The notes under the pieces: generated by a model
What the model was told of the DNA's origin: nothing
The model's database searches: none
The model's input: only the letters and a program-made list of their open reading frames with translations
Shown here: one piece after another, positions 36,841 to 47,229 of the stretch
Numbering within the stretch: position 1 is the stretch's first letter
Layout: every line of letters begins with the position of its first letter
NCBI GenBank assembly: GCA_030674185.1
Contig: JAPXFY010000022.1
Coordinates: forward strand, 36,697,540-36,761,539
Reading direction: 5' to 3'
DNA: 64,000 nt
Source of the DNA: Monoplex corrugatus
Taxonomy: Eukaryota; Mollusca; Gastropoda; Littorinimorpha; Ranellidae
Made by a program: the position numbers and the translations under genes

Positions 36841-37865
36841 AAAGAATTGCACGAGATGTGGGGAACATTTTGTCAAGTGTTAAGGGAAGAATTGCACGAG
36901 ATGTGGGGAACATTTTGTCAAGTGTTAAGGGAAGAATTGCACGAGATGTGGGGAACATTTTGTCAAGTGTTAAGGGAAGAATTGCACGAGATGTGGGGAA
37001 CATTTTGTCAAGTGTTAAGGGAAGAATTGCACGAGATGTGGGGAACATTTTGTCAAGTGTTAAGGGAAGAATTGCACGAGATGTGGGGAACATTTTGTCA
37101 AGTGTTAAGGGAAGAATTGCACGAGATGTGGGGAACATTTTGTCAAGTGTTAAGGGAAGAATTGCACGAGATGTGGGGAACATTTTGTCAAGTGTTAAGG
37201 GAAGAATTGCACGAGATGTGGGGAACATTTTGTCAAGTGTTAAGGGAAGAACTGAACGAGGTGTGGGGAACATTTTGTCAAGTGTTAAGGGAAGAACTGA
37301 ACGAGATGTGGGGAACATTTTGTCAAGTGTTAAGGGAACAACTGCACGAGATGTGGGGAACATTTTGTCAAGTGTTAAGGGAAGAACTGCACGAGATGTG
37401 GGGAACATTTTGTCAAGTGTTAAGGGAAGAATTGCACGAGATGTGGGGAACATTTTGTCAAGTGTTAAGGGAAGAATTGCACGAGGTGTGGGGAACATTT
37501 TGTCAAGTGTTAAGGGAAGAACTGAACGAGGTGTGGGGAATATTTTGTCAAGTGTTAAGGGAAGAACTGAACGAGGTGTGGGGAACATTTTGTCAAGTGT
37601 TAAGGGAAGAACTGAACGAGGTGTGGGGAACATTTTGTCAAGTGTTAAGGGAAGAACTGAACGAGGTGTGGGGAACATTTTGTCAAGTGTTAAGGGAAGA
37701 ACTGAACGAGGTGTGGGGAACATTTTGTCAAGTGTTAAGGGAAGAACTGACGAGATGTGGGGAACATTTTGTCAAGTGTTAAGGGAAGAACTGAACGAGG
37801 TGTGGGGAACATTTTGTCAAGTGTTAAGGGAAGAACTGAACGAGGTGTGGGGAACATTTTGTCAA
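36841..37865. repeat. 45-bp minisatellite, about 23 copies
   Basis: The unit starts GAAGAATTGCACGAGATGTG and continues GGGAACATTTTGTCAAGTGT then TAAGG. Left copies have ATTGCAC and ATG; right copies have ACTGAAC and GTG. One further partial unit occurs at 42169-42210, on the far side of the inserted LINE. A 348-codon + frame and a 309-codon minus frame result from the 45-bp period. Confidence 0.96.
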
Positions 37866-38222
37866 CATTATGTGTGAGTAGATGTCGCGCCAGCAGGCAG
37901 CAAAAGTGTGTGTGGTATTTTACAGTGATTTTATCGTGGTTCTATTTGTTTTTGTACATTGAATTTTATATCAGTTTATTCCTCTTGGGTCCCGACAAAT
38001 GGTGATGTAAATATTTTTTTTAAATTTTGAATATTTTACCGGATAATCTGATTTTAGAGTTTCGTATGCCTTCTTTTCGTCATTTTAATTCTGCCGTTTA
38101 GGTCGGACATTTAACCTGTGAACTGTGTTACCATTTTAGCCTACTGTGTTCGCCCAACGCTACAGCTCCCAAACCTTCGTTGTTCTCTGCAAACATCATC
38201 CTCTCTTGACTGGCTCTCAATT

Positions 38223-41200
38223 ATGGATCCGTCCGTCCTTAAACAAATTGGACTGACACTTTTTAAACACAGCAAATGCTACCTCGGTGGAGGCGTCTAC
38301 CAGCGCATACGTACATTGGGGCTGTGTAGCAAGCCCCGCACTGCGCGATCCTGTCGTGGTGGACGTCTCCACCGACTTTGGCACAACCTGCCTCCTGCTG
38401 TGCCAGCCCGACGCCACTTTTCTTTTTCTGCTTCCTCATCTCCTCCGCTGCCCCTGCCTTCGACCTCGCTGCTGCGGGCTTTGTCTCCTCCTCTGCCATC
38501 TTCGCCTTCGCCTTCTGTCCTGGTGGTGCCGCCTTCGCCTTCTGTCCCGCCGGTGCTGCCTTCGTCTTCTGTCCCGCCGGCGCTGCCCTCGTCTTCTGTC
38601 CCGCCGGTGCTACCTTTGTCTTCTTCTTCTGTTCCGTCGTTGCTGCCTTCGTCTTCTGCCCCGCTGGTGTCGCCTTCGTCTTTTGTCCCGTCGGTGCCGC
38701 CTTCTTCGCCACCTCGGCCGCCGCCATATGATAAACTTAAACTATGCCTTTTTAACGCTCAATCAATATGCAAAGATGGCAAAGCCGAGGTCACTGCCGA
38801 TTTTATCGCTGATGAGCACGTTGACATTGCTTTTATTACAGAGACATGGCTTAACCCCCTTGGTCATGAACCTATACATGCTAGCCTCACTCCGAGTGGT
38901 TACAGGCTTGCTTCTTTCCATCGCTCATCTCGAGGTGGCGGTATCGCCATCCTCTACAACGACTCACTCCATTCCCGCCTATCTTTCTCGCAGTCTCTGC
39001 CTTTCTCCCATCCTTCTTTCGAGCACGTTGAAGTATCCTTCCAATCCACCCCTCACCCCATCACCTTCTCCTGTGTCTATCGACCTCCACCTAGCTCTGC
39101 CAACAAACTCACCACATCCACGTTTCTCTCTGACTTTGACCAATTGCTTGACCACTACTGCCTCTTACCTGGAAATCTCATCATTCTAGGTGACATCAAT
39201 GTCCACTATGACAACACTCACCGTTATGACACAAGACATATCATCAACTCTCTGTCCAATCACAATATGACTCAACACATTTCTGAACCAACCCATCAAA
39301 AAGGTCACATTCTTGACTGGATCATTTCTCGTGATCACCACAATTCAGCTACTAACAACTGCTTAGTTCTTTCTACCCGTCTAACTTCAGCCCTTCCATC
39401 TGACCACTCTGCAATTCTCTGTTCTCTTGACATTTCTCCTCCTTCCCGTACCACGCGCACAGTGACTCGACGCAATCTCAAATCTATCGACCTCTCCACA
39501 TTTTCATCTGATGCCTCCCGTCTCCTTTCTGAAAAGTCACATAACCTTGCCGATGAATTCTATACTACTCTCCACCATCTTCTGGACACTCATGCTCCAG
39601 CCACAACCCGTCTTTTACCTGACCGCCCCCCTACCCCCTGGCTCACTCATGAGATTGCCTGTGCAAAACGTGCCCGCCGCAGAGCAGAGCGCAGCTGGCG
39701 CAAATCCAAACTCACTGTACACAGGCAACTTTTCCAAGCCTCTAAAACAAAAGTATCCACCCTCATCGCATCTGCAAAAACAAGCTATTTCCAAACCAAA
39801 ATCCTGAATGCCTCTTCTTCAAAAGAACTCTTTACAACCATGAATCATCTCCTTGGCACACGAAAAGACTTACCTCTCCCAACAAAACATACAAATGAAG
39901 AACTCCCATCTGTATTCTCTAAGTATTTCACCACCAAAATACAAACTCTTCGTGACAGGCTTGACAGGACACCCTGTCAACCATGCCCACCTGACCCTTC
40001 CTTCTCTGGCACACCTCTCACTACTTTTACCCCAGTCTCACAAGAAGAAATTTTCAACACAATCAGATCCATGTCGTTCAAAACCTGCGAACTGGATCCT
40101 CTTCCAGGTTCTCTCTACTCCGATTGTCTCCCTACTCTTCTCCCATTCATCACTGACATCATCAACACTTCTTTTCAAACTGGAACTGTCCCAGATTCTT
40201 TCAAGTCTGCTATTGTTCACCCTCTCCTCAAGAAACACAATTTAGACCCAAATGAACTGAAAAATTACAGGCCTATCTCTAATCTCTCTTTCTTGTCAAA
40301 ACTCCTTGAAAAAGTCGTCCTCAACCAGCTGAACTCTCACCTGTCTGCCAACAATCTCCTCAATCCTTTCCAGTCAGCCTACCGCCAGTGCCATAGCACT
40401 GAAACTGCCCTACTACACATTCTCAACAATCTCCTCCTTGCAACTGATACTGGCAAAGTCTCTCTCCTCACACTCCTTGATCTGTCTGCAGCTTTCGATA
40501 CCATTGACCATGGTATTCTCCTTTCTAGACTTCATCATACTTTTGGCATCTCTGACATTGCTCTCTCCTTTTTCACTTCGTATTTATCAAACAGAAAACA
40601 AACTGTTCTCATCAATGGCACTTACTCTCAACCTGCATACCTGACCTGTGGTGTTCCACAAGGATCTGTCCATGGCCCTGTTCTTTTCACTCTTTATACC
40701 TCCCCCCTGTCCACCATCATCAACTCCCACTCTATAAAACACCACTTCTATGCTGATGACACCCAACTTCAAGATAGTGACTCACCTGATAATATACAGC
40801 GCCTGTTGACTCGCACCACTGAGTGTTACTCGGACATTAAGAACTGGATGACACACAATAGACTTCAGCTTAATGACGACAAGACAGAAGCTATCCTCAT
40901 TGGCACCCGTCAGAAACTTTCCCAGCTGCCTCCTCTTTCTCTCCCATTATGTAACACATCAGTCCCAATTTCTGATTCAGCTAAAAACCTTGGTGTCTGC
41001 ATTGACTCTACCCTGTCCATGAACAACTTTGTTTCTCAAACTGCCAGATCTTGCTACTATCATCTCCATCGTATAAGCCTGATCAGGAAGTATCTCTCTG
41101 TCGAAACAACTGCAAAACTCGTTCTCTCCTTCATAATGTCTCGCATTGACTATTGCAATTCACTCCTGTCTGGTCTTCCTGCCTCCACCATTCACATCCT

Positions 41201-41591
41201 ACAGCGCATTCAAAACAATGCTGTACGCCTTGTACTCAAAAAGAAAAAAGCTGACCACATATCTCCTCTCCTGGCACAACTTCACTGGCTCCCTGTATCA
41301 AAGCGCATACAGTACAAACTAGACACCATGTGCTACAAAAGCCTCAATAACGCAGCCCCCAATTACCTGTCAAGCCTACTTGAGATCTATGTTCCCTCAC
41401 GTACCCTCCGCTCTGCCTCCGATCCTCTGACTTTTCGCTTTCCACGCACTAAGCTCAATACCTATGGTCCACGAGCCTTCTCTGTTTCTGGTCCACTCTC
41501 CTGGAACAAACTTCCTCTCTCAGTCCGTCAGCAACCTACTTTTGCCTCCTTCAAGTCCGCTCTCAAAACTCACCTTTTCTCCTCTGCATAA
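38223..41591 (+). CDS. CR1/L2-like ORF2: endonuclease and reverse transcriptase, intact (1122 aa)
   Basis: The polyprotein nicks target DNA and reverse-transcribes the element RNA. The first in-frame ATG (38223, MDPSVLKQIG) is used; the frame is open further upstream without an ATG. Order: basic N-terminus; Pro/Ser-rich low-complexity region (about residues 65-165) made of short repeats; APE-type endonuclease from about 170 (LFNAQSICK, FITETWL, GGGIAILYND, GDINVH near 323, SDHSAI near 393); RT with LKNYRPISNLSFLSKLLEK, LLDLSAAFDTIDH (about 750), GVPQGSV and YADD at about 843-846; C-terminal LHWLPVSKRIQYKL and FSVSGPLSWNKLPLSV. No stop or frameshift. Four truncated near-identical copies lie in the same gene, so the family was recently active. 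Confidence 0.95.
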   Translation: MDPSVLKQIGLTLFKHSKCYLGGGVYQRIRTLGLCSKPRTARSCRGGRLHRLWHNLPPAVPARRHFSFSASSSPPLPLPSTSLLRALSPPLPSSPSPSVLVVPPSPSVPPVLPSSSVPPALPSSSVPPVLPLSSSSVPSLLPSSSAPLVSPSSFVPSVPPSSPPRPPPYDKLKLCLFNAQSICKDGKAEVTADFIADEHVDIAFITETWLNPLGHEPIHASLTPSGYRLASFHRSSRGGGIAILYNDSLHSRLSFSQSLPFSHPSFEHVEVSFQSTPHPITFSCVYRPPPSSANKLTTSTFLSDFDQLLDHYCLLPGNLIILGDINVHYDNTHRYDTRHIINSLSNHNMTQHISEPTHQKGHILDWIISRDHHNSATNNCLVLSTRLTSALPSDHSAILCSLDISPPSRTTRTVTRRNLKSIDLSTFSSDASRLLSEKSHNLADEFYTTLHHLLDTHAPATTRLLPDRPPTPWLTHEIACAKRARRRAERSWRKSKLTVHRQLFQASKTKVSTLIASAKTSYFQTKILNASSSKELFTTMNHLLGTRKDLPLPTKHTNEELPSVFSKYFTTKIQTLRDRLDRTPCQPCPPDPSFSGTPLTTFTPVSQEEIFNTIRSMSFKTCELDPLPGSLYSDCLPTLLPFITDIINTSFQTGTVPDSFKSAIVHPLLKKHNLDPNELKNYRPISNLSFLSKLLEKVVLNQLNSHLSANNLLNPFQSAYRQCHSTETALLHILNNLLLATDTGKVSLLTLLDLSAAFDTIDHGILLSRLHHTFGISDIALSFFTSYLSNRKQTVLINGTYSQPAYLTCGVPQGSVHGPVLFTLYTSPLSTIINSHSIKHHFYADDTQLQDSDSPDNIQRLLTRTTECYSDIKNWMTHNRLQLNDDKTEAILIGTRQKLSQLPPLSLPLCNTSVPISDSAKNLGVCIDSTLSMNNFVSQTARSCYYHLHRISLIRKYLSVETTAKLVLSFIMSRIDYCNSLLSGLPASTIHILQRIQNNAVRLVLKKKKADHISPLLAQLHWLPVSKRIQYKLDTMCYKSLNNAAPNYLSSLLEIYVPSRTLRSASDPLTFRFPRTKLNTYGPRAFSVSGPLSWNKLPLSVRQQPTFASFKSALKTHLFSSA

Positions 41592-41754
41592 AATCCTAAC
41601 CTCACTCAACCCCCCTCTGCAGCCTGTCTCCGCTCGGAGGGGAATCACTTTGTTTTAATATATAATTGTATATGATGTGCTCTCTGTGGTTTTCCATTGG
41701 TTTTATTCTTGCTTTTATTGCTTTTATTCTTTTCTCCCCATTTGTGGGCATGCA

Positions 41755-41758
41755 TGTG

Positions 41759-41789
<31 letters not shown>

Positions 41790-41852
41790 TGTGTGTGTGT
41801 GGTGTGTGTGTGTGTGTGTGTGTGCGTGGTGTGTGGTGTGTGGTGTGTGTGT
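41755..41852. repeat. (GT)n microsatellite in the LINE 3' UTR
   Basis: GT repeat with GG interruptions, at the same relative position as in the other CR1 copies. Confidence 0.95.
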
Positions 41853-42209
41853 TTTTCGGCGCTTTGGATTTGATTTGTCGAGATTTGGCGCTATATAAAT
41901 ATTGTATTATTATGTATGCATGTTGCGTACTATAGTATTGTATGTATGTATGTATGTATACGCTTAGATTTATGTATGTATGTATGTGTGATGTATACGC
42001 TCAGCTTAGATTATGTATGTAAGTATGTAAGCAGTTGTATTCATGTATCGCTCATATGTAGATTGTAAGTGTATTGTTATGCATGTATACGCTCAGCGCT
42101 TAGATTTGATTTTGTCAAGATTTTGCGCTATATAAATAAAATAAAAATAAAAAAATAAATAAAAATAAGTGTTAAGGGAAGAACTGAACGAGGTGTGGGG
42201 AATATTTTG

Positions 42210-42572
42210 TTCCCACCAGCGAGGAGTCAGCGTTGGAGAAGTCTCTGTGGGTGTCAGGGAATTTTGTGTCACTTGTGATCCAGTAACATGAACATCTCCT
42301 GCAGGGACATTCTGAGCTTTTACCAACGGCTTTTCGCCCAAAACGTTGTACGTTTCAAACTGTTTAAAGGGGTTGTAGAAACTTGACTGTAGATTAAGTG
42401 TGTATAACTATCTTGGATTACATGCTCCTTGTCCTGTTGTGTATACATCGGTGGGGTAGAAAAAGTTCTTCGGAGAAAAAGAGGACTAAAAAGATTTTGT
42501 GGTTTTTATGTGTATTTGTTTAATTTCTTTGCCATTTGTTTGTTTCTTGTCACAACGGATTGACCGCATGCA
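42210..42572. other. Unassigned intron sequence
   Basis: Stretch between the end of the 45-bp array and the start of the 40-bp array; nothing recognised. Confidence 0.4.
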
Positions 42573-43903
42573 GTTTCAGACAGAGCTGTCAACACTGGAC
42601 ATCCTGTTGATTGTTTCAGACAGAGCTGTCAACAATGGGCATCCTGTTGATTGTTTCAGACAGAGCTGTCAACAATGGGCATCCTGTTGATTGTTTCAGA
42701 CAGAGCTGTCAACAATAGGCATCCTGTTGATTGTTTCAGACAGGGCTGTCAACAATGGGCATCCTGTTGATTGTTTCAGACAGAGCTGTCAACAATGGGC
42801 AACCTGTTGATTGTTTCAGACAGGGCTGTCAACAATGGACATCCTGTTGATTGTTTCAGACAGAGCTGACAACAATGGGCATCCTGTTGATTGTTTCAGA
42901 CAGGGCTGTCAACAATGGGCATCCTGTTGATTGTTTCAGACAGGGCTGTCAACAATGGGCATCCTGTTGATTGTTTCAGACGGAGCTGTCAACACTGGAC
43001 ATCCTGTTGATTGTTTCAGACAGAGCTGTCAACAATGGGCATCCTGTTGATTGTTTCAGACAGGGCTGTCAACAATGGGCATCCTGTTGATTGTTTCAGA
43101 CAGGGCTGTCAACAATGGGCATCCTGTTGATTGTTTCAGACAGGGCTGTCAACAATGGGCATCCTGTTGATTGTTTAATAATAATAATAACAATTACAAT
43201 ATTTATATAGCGCAAAGTCTTGTTAAAATCAAATCTAAGCGCTGAAACAGACACGCACACACGCACGCACGCACACACACGCACGCACACACGCACTCAC
43301 GCACACACACACACACGCATACGGGCTATAAATGGGGAGAAAGAATAAAAGCAATGAAAATAAGCATATCATATATAGCAAATATTCTGAGATTGTGAAC
43401 ATTATGCAATGACGAGGGGATTGAGTGAGGTCAGGATTTTATGCAGAGGAGAAAAGGTGAGTTTTGAGAGCGGACTTGAAGGAGACAAAAGTAGGTTGCT
43501 GACAGACTGAGAGAGGAAGTTTGTTCCAGGAGAGCGGACCAGAAACAGAGAAGGCTCGTGGACCATAGGTATTGAGCTTAGTGCGTGGAAAGCGAAAAGT
43601 CAGAGGATCGGAGGCAGAGCGGAGGGTACGTGAGGGAACATAGATCTCAAGTAGGCTTGACAGGTAATTGGGGGCTGCGTTATTGAGGCTTTTGTAGCAC
43701 ATGACAGAGCTGTCAACAATGGGCATCCTGTTGATTGTTTCAGACAGGGCTGTCAACAATGGGCATCCTGTTGATTGTTTCAGACGGAGCTGTCAACAAT
43801 GGGCATCCTGTTGATTGTTTCAGACAGGGCTGTCAACACTGGACATCCTGTTGATTATTTTAGACAGAGCTGTCAACACTGGACATCATGTTGATTGTTT
43901 CAG
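42573..43903. repeat. 40-bp minisatellite ending in a splice acceptor, about 20 copies, split by a LINE
   Basis: The unit is AGACAGAGCTGTCAACAATG then GGCATCCTGTTGATTGTTTC. About 15 copies lie at 42573-43176 and about 5 at 43704-43903, separated by an inserted LINE end. Every unit contains TTGATTGTTTCAGAC. The last one, TTGATTGTTTCAG|ACGGAGCT, is the acceptor and first bases of the exon at 43904. Confidence 0.95.
43177..43703 (-). mobile_element. 5'-truncated CR1/L2-like LINE inserted in the 40-bp minisatellite
   Basis: Minus-strand copy: (ATT)n tail and GCGC end module at 43177-43245, (CA)n at 43250-43320, then the ORF2 C-terminus. The minus frame reads MCYKSLNNAAPNYLSSLLEI through FSVSGPLSWNKLPLSV to KTHLFSSA without a stop. 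Both ends are bordered by the 40-bp minisatellite, so it inserted after that array had formed. Confidence 0.92.
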
Positions 43904-44051
43904 ACGGAGCTTGGCAGACCACTGGATCTGTTTTCACGTGAATACCGGCGCAGCACTTTCCAGCTGTGGATACTGTGGTTTGGTGCTGCCTTTTCCTATT
44001 ATGGCATGGTGCTAGTCAGCTCTCAGGTCTTCACAGTCAACAGTGCCAAAG
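43904..44051 (+). CDS. SVOP: SVOP-like transporter, exon encoding TM7
   Basis: Reads TELGRPLDLFSREYRRSTFQ, LWILWFGAAFSYYGMVLVSS and QVFTVNSAK. DLFS..R.ST..LW..WF..AFSYYG matches helix 7 of SVOP ([20 protein letters not shown] in human). The acceptor TTGTTTCAG (ends 43903) belongs to the last unit of the 40-bp minisatellite; the donor is GTACTC (44052), phase 1. Its phase-0 start does not match the phase-2 end of the exon at 35340-35460. No alternative AG close by repairs this, so a missed small exon or an indel is likely. Confidence 0.87.
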
Positions 44052-44379
44052 GTACTCTTCACCATGTAAAAAACGCTGCATTGCAATTGATGTATTCTGC
44101 ATAAAATCACAGACTAAATCTACAAAACTGTCCTGACCACGACAAATGCATGTTCTAGAACTAATATTTTGTACACAATCACCGACATATTAAGCACAAA
44201 TTGCTTAATCTTCGGAAAACTTCGGACATATCATCACAGGTTTGTGTGTATAATGGTAAGTTTTCAGTATAAAGACCATTTCATTGACTTTTTTGCCTGT
44301 CTATACCCCACACCCAGCAGAACAGACAAGCTCACAAACAACAGACGAGTCTCCTTATCTCTTTGATTCATGTATTGCA

Positions 44380-45320
44380 TGTGAGAATCATCTTGTCCTC
44401 GACGATGTTATCTTTCATTGTGGCCAATATGTGGCCACTTACAAGACCTGACTGACAGTTACAGCCTACACCAGCGTCTAGCTGTACCTACCACTGTCCT
44501 TGTCCTACTCTTGATCAGCTTGTTACAAACCATCACACTGACGTCATTGACCTTTCACTCACTGACAGACTTTCGTCTGACCTCTTAGAAATACTATTTC
44601 CCCTAGGCATCAATAAACTAGGAAAAGCAATTAAAAAAGTCAAGTCACATAACATGAGAACTTTCCAGACTACTTGTCTCAAGACTGACCATATTCCAAG
44701 CCTTACAAGTGCATGATCCGATCTTTTGGATATTAAAGACCATTACAAGGTATGGCTGTAGTCCTGTAGTGACACGTGCCATCACAGGTCGTACCTCACC
44801 ACTACAGACGTCCCACGAAATCACGCCACCCAAACAAAAAGCGGCGTCAGTGTGAGAGGTGTTAAGGCAAAGCTGGCTTGGCTTTCAACAGGTAAATACA
44901 TGTTTAACACAGACACTTGGCCAGATGGTAGGTGCAACAGCTACATTTGTCCTTCCAAATAATATTTCATCCGAATGCCCTCCTGACAAATTCAGTGAGT
45001 TCTTCAGAGAAAAAATAAAATGGAACAAATAAAAAAATCAGTTCCAAATCTGATCCTTCAGTTCTATCCCTTTTACTGGCATTCCAATTCACCAATCTAC
45101 ATCTAGTGACAAAAGCTGTCCTTGCATATGTTGATCCCATCCCTGCTTCTCTTCTTTGTGACTGTCTTGAAGACATTTCTCTAATTGTAACTGCAATTAT
45201 TTTGGATATTTCTTTGAACACAGGCGTCGTTTCACAGAGATTTTAACAATCATTCCTCAGTCAGGCCACTGCTCAAAAAGTCCAATTTAAGCATCTGTGA
45301 CCTGGACTGTTTACGCAATA
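44380..45320 (+). mobile_element. Degenerate CR1-like RT remnant
   Basis: Scattered frames read ISSECPPDKFSEFFREKIK and DPIPASLLCDCLEDISLIVT then ILDISLNTGVV. These correspond to the segment before the RT core of CR1-type ORF2 (FF..KI, LDPLP..LL, D.LP.IT.I.N.SL..G). No intact blocks beyond that. Much older than the other CR1 copies. Confidence 0.55.
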
Positions 45321-45840
45321 CAAATGGAATTCACCTTCTTCTTCTCCTTAGCTTTATTCTCACTGCTATTCTTATTACTGTCATAATCATTTATCAATTT
45401 TAGTTGTGGTCGCAAACTTGTTTTTGTCTGACAGTAGTTTCAGTTCACTCATATTCAAAATGACTTATAGTCATTATTGCAAGATCACGATACTGCAGTA
45501 TATACACCATCAATAGAAACTGAACTATACATGCAATCTAAATATACACTGTGCCTAAAGCACACGTCTGTAAACAATTGTAATGTGATGTGTCTCCACT
45601 ACTTTACCTCCATATATACTCCTAATCATAATTTAAGGGCCACTTCTTCCTTCCTCTCTAATTTTAAGTTGAAATAATTGACAATGTTTAGAATTGATTC
45701 TATGTTTTATTTCATCATTTCCACACCTGTTTTGGAAAAAGAAATTAGCACAATGACCCATTAGTGAACAGCACATGCATTTAAAGGAACATCCCCCCCT
45801 TTTCAAAAAACAGAAAGTGTCAGATTTGGCCAATCTGTTT

Positions 45841-46869
45841 TCAATATCGCGTGTGTCCGCCCCGAGCCTGGATGCATGCTTCACAGCGCCGATGCATCGA
45901 CCCCACAAGGGTACGGAGTGTGTCCTGAGGGATGGCCGCCCACTCGATCTGCAGGATGTCGACCAGCCTGGCCAGGGTGCCCGGTGGGGGGTGGTTGTCC
46001 CTGATGCGCCTCCCGAGCACATCCCAGAGGTGTTCAATTGGGTTCAGGTGAGGTGAGCACGCTGGCCAGGCCATACGGACGACTTCATGCTGCTCCAGGA
46101 AGTCGGTCACAAGGCGTGCTCGATGCGCAGGTGCATTGTCGTCCTGGAAGATGGCGCCTTGACCAAGGTCCACAAGCGCAGGCAGTGCCACGGCCGCCAG
46201 AACCTCGTCCCGGTACCGGACCCCGTTCAGGATGCCGTCAATGGGGAGCAGGGGGGTCCGGGTACCACGGCTCATGCCACCCCACACCATCACCGACCCG
46301 CCGCCGTACCGGTTATGCTCTTGGACAGTGGCGTCAGCGAACCTCTCCCCTTGACGTCGCCACACCCGAGCCCGGCCATCGTTAAAGGTCAGGGTGAACC
46401 TGGACTCATCCGAAAACAAGACCCGGGCCCACTGTTGCCTTGTCCAGGTCACGTGCTCCCTGGCCCATGTCATGCGGCGCACTCTGTTGACAGGTGACAG
46501 CACGGGTCGGACGGCCGGTCTCCGTGACCTCAAGTTTGCCTCATGTAGCCGTCTTCTCACCGTGCTGCAGCTGATGTTAGCACCTGTTGCGTCCCTCAGC
46601 TGACCCCTCAAGGTCACCGCAGTGGATGCCCTTTCCCTCAGGACGGAGAGGGCAAGGTAGCGGTCTTGCTGTCTTGTCGTTACTCTGGGTCGACCCGTGT
46701 GACGCCTTTCCTGGACTGCTCCAGTCTCATTGAAGCGCTCCAGCAGTCTCTGGATTGTGGAATGCGACACTTCAAGTCGTCTAGCAACTTCCCGCTGCGC
46801 TAGGCCTTCATCAAGCAGAGCGAGGGCTCTCCCCCGCTGCTCATCCGTCATCCGTCGTCTTGCAAGCAT
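45841..46869 (-). CDS. Tc1-type transposase, intact frame (342 aa), second family
   Basis: A DDE transposase for TA-target DNA transposons. Residues 1-110 form the helix-turn-helix DNA-binding part (MTDEQRGRALALLDEGLAQR, EVARRLEVSHSTIQRLLERF) with a GRPR linker. Catalytic positions: Asp in LFSDESRF, Asp in FQDDNAPAHRA, Glu in SPHLNPIEHLWDVL, 34 residues after the second Asp. The frame runs without interruption from ATG (46867-46869) to a stop at 45841-45843. Coding bases are much more GC-rich than the flanks. It resembles the 7.0-8.0 kb transposase but is clearly another family. I could not identify terminal inverted repeats, so element boundaries are unknown. Confidence 0.92.
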   Translation of the reverse strand: MLARRRMTDEQRGRALALLDEGLAQREVARRLEVSHSTIQRLLERFNETGAVQERRHTGRPRVTTRQQDRYLALSVLRERASTAVTLRGQLRDATGANISCSTVRRRLHEANLRSRRPAVRPVLSPVNRVRRMTWAREHVTWTRQQWARVLFSDESRFTLTFNDGRARVWRRQGERFADATVQEHNRYGGGSVMVWGGMSRGTRTPLLPIDGILNGVRYRDEVLAAVALPALVDLGQGAIFQDDNAPAHRARLVTDFLEQHEVVRMAWPACSPHLNPIEHLWDVLGRRIRDNHPPPGTLARLVDILQIEWAAIPQDTLRTLVGSMHRRCEACIQARGGHTRY

Positions 46870-47229
46870 GGTTAAAACGAACCAAGAACGGGTCCTTTTT
46901 ATCCTCGTCTGCGGGCAACTTTGGCTGGAGTAGTGTTCAAAAAGGGCTTGCCTTGCACGTGCAAAGCGAATTTTGTCGCTACCTTGCCTGCGTCGTCAGA
47001 GAGACCCTGCTGAAGATTCGACAATTTCGTGTGGAAATTGTCTTCCTTGGGCCGCCCAGTGCAAATCGGCAAATCCCCAAACACGTGCCAAAAGGAAACT
47101 GCAATGTTGTCTGAGCTCTTATCCATTCAGTTACGGCAACGAATTGGAGAAAAGAGTAAGAGAAAATAGGTTATTTCTCCTTTCAAAAATTGACTCAAAA
47201 ACGTTCCTGGCCCTTCAATAATGACGTGT

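Larger units (their letters stand above)
37866..42168 (+). mobile_element. Full-length CR1/L2-like LINE inserted into the 45-bp minisatellite
   Basis: The array stops at TTTTGTCAA (37865) and resumes with GTGTTAAGGGAAG (42169). A normal unit reads TGTCAAGTGTTAAGG, so the LINE sits exactly between and its ends are defined to within about 2 bp. The element has a 5' UTR of roughly 350 bp, one intact large ORF, a 3' UTR with (GT)n at 41755-41850, and an A-rich end. Two end modules with the AGCGC...GCGCTATATAAAT pattern are present, at about 41858-41910 and 42090-42138. Confidence 0.92.

Noticed and set aside
36831..37877. Open frames of 300-348 codons with perfect 15-residue repeats
   Set aside because: They follow from the 45-bp unit being divisible by three; they are open on both strands and in several frames, and have no gene context.
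38263..38727. Minus-strand 154-codon Lys/Ala-rich, histone H1-like frame
   Set aside because: It is the antisense of the Pro/Ser-rich repeat region of the intact LINE ORF2; composition is forced by the repeat.
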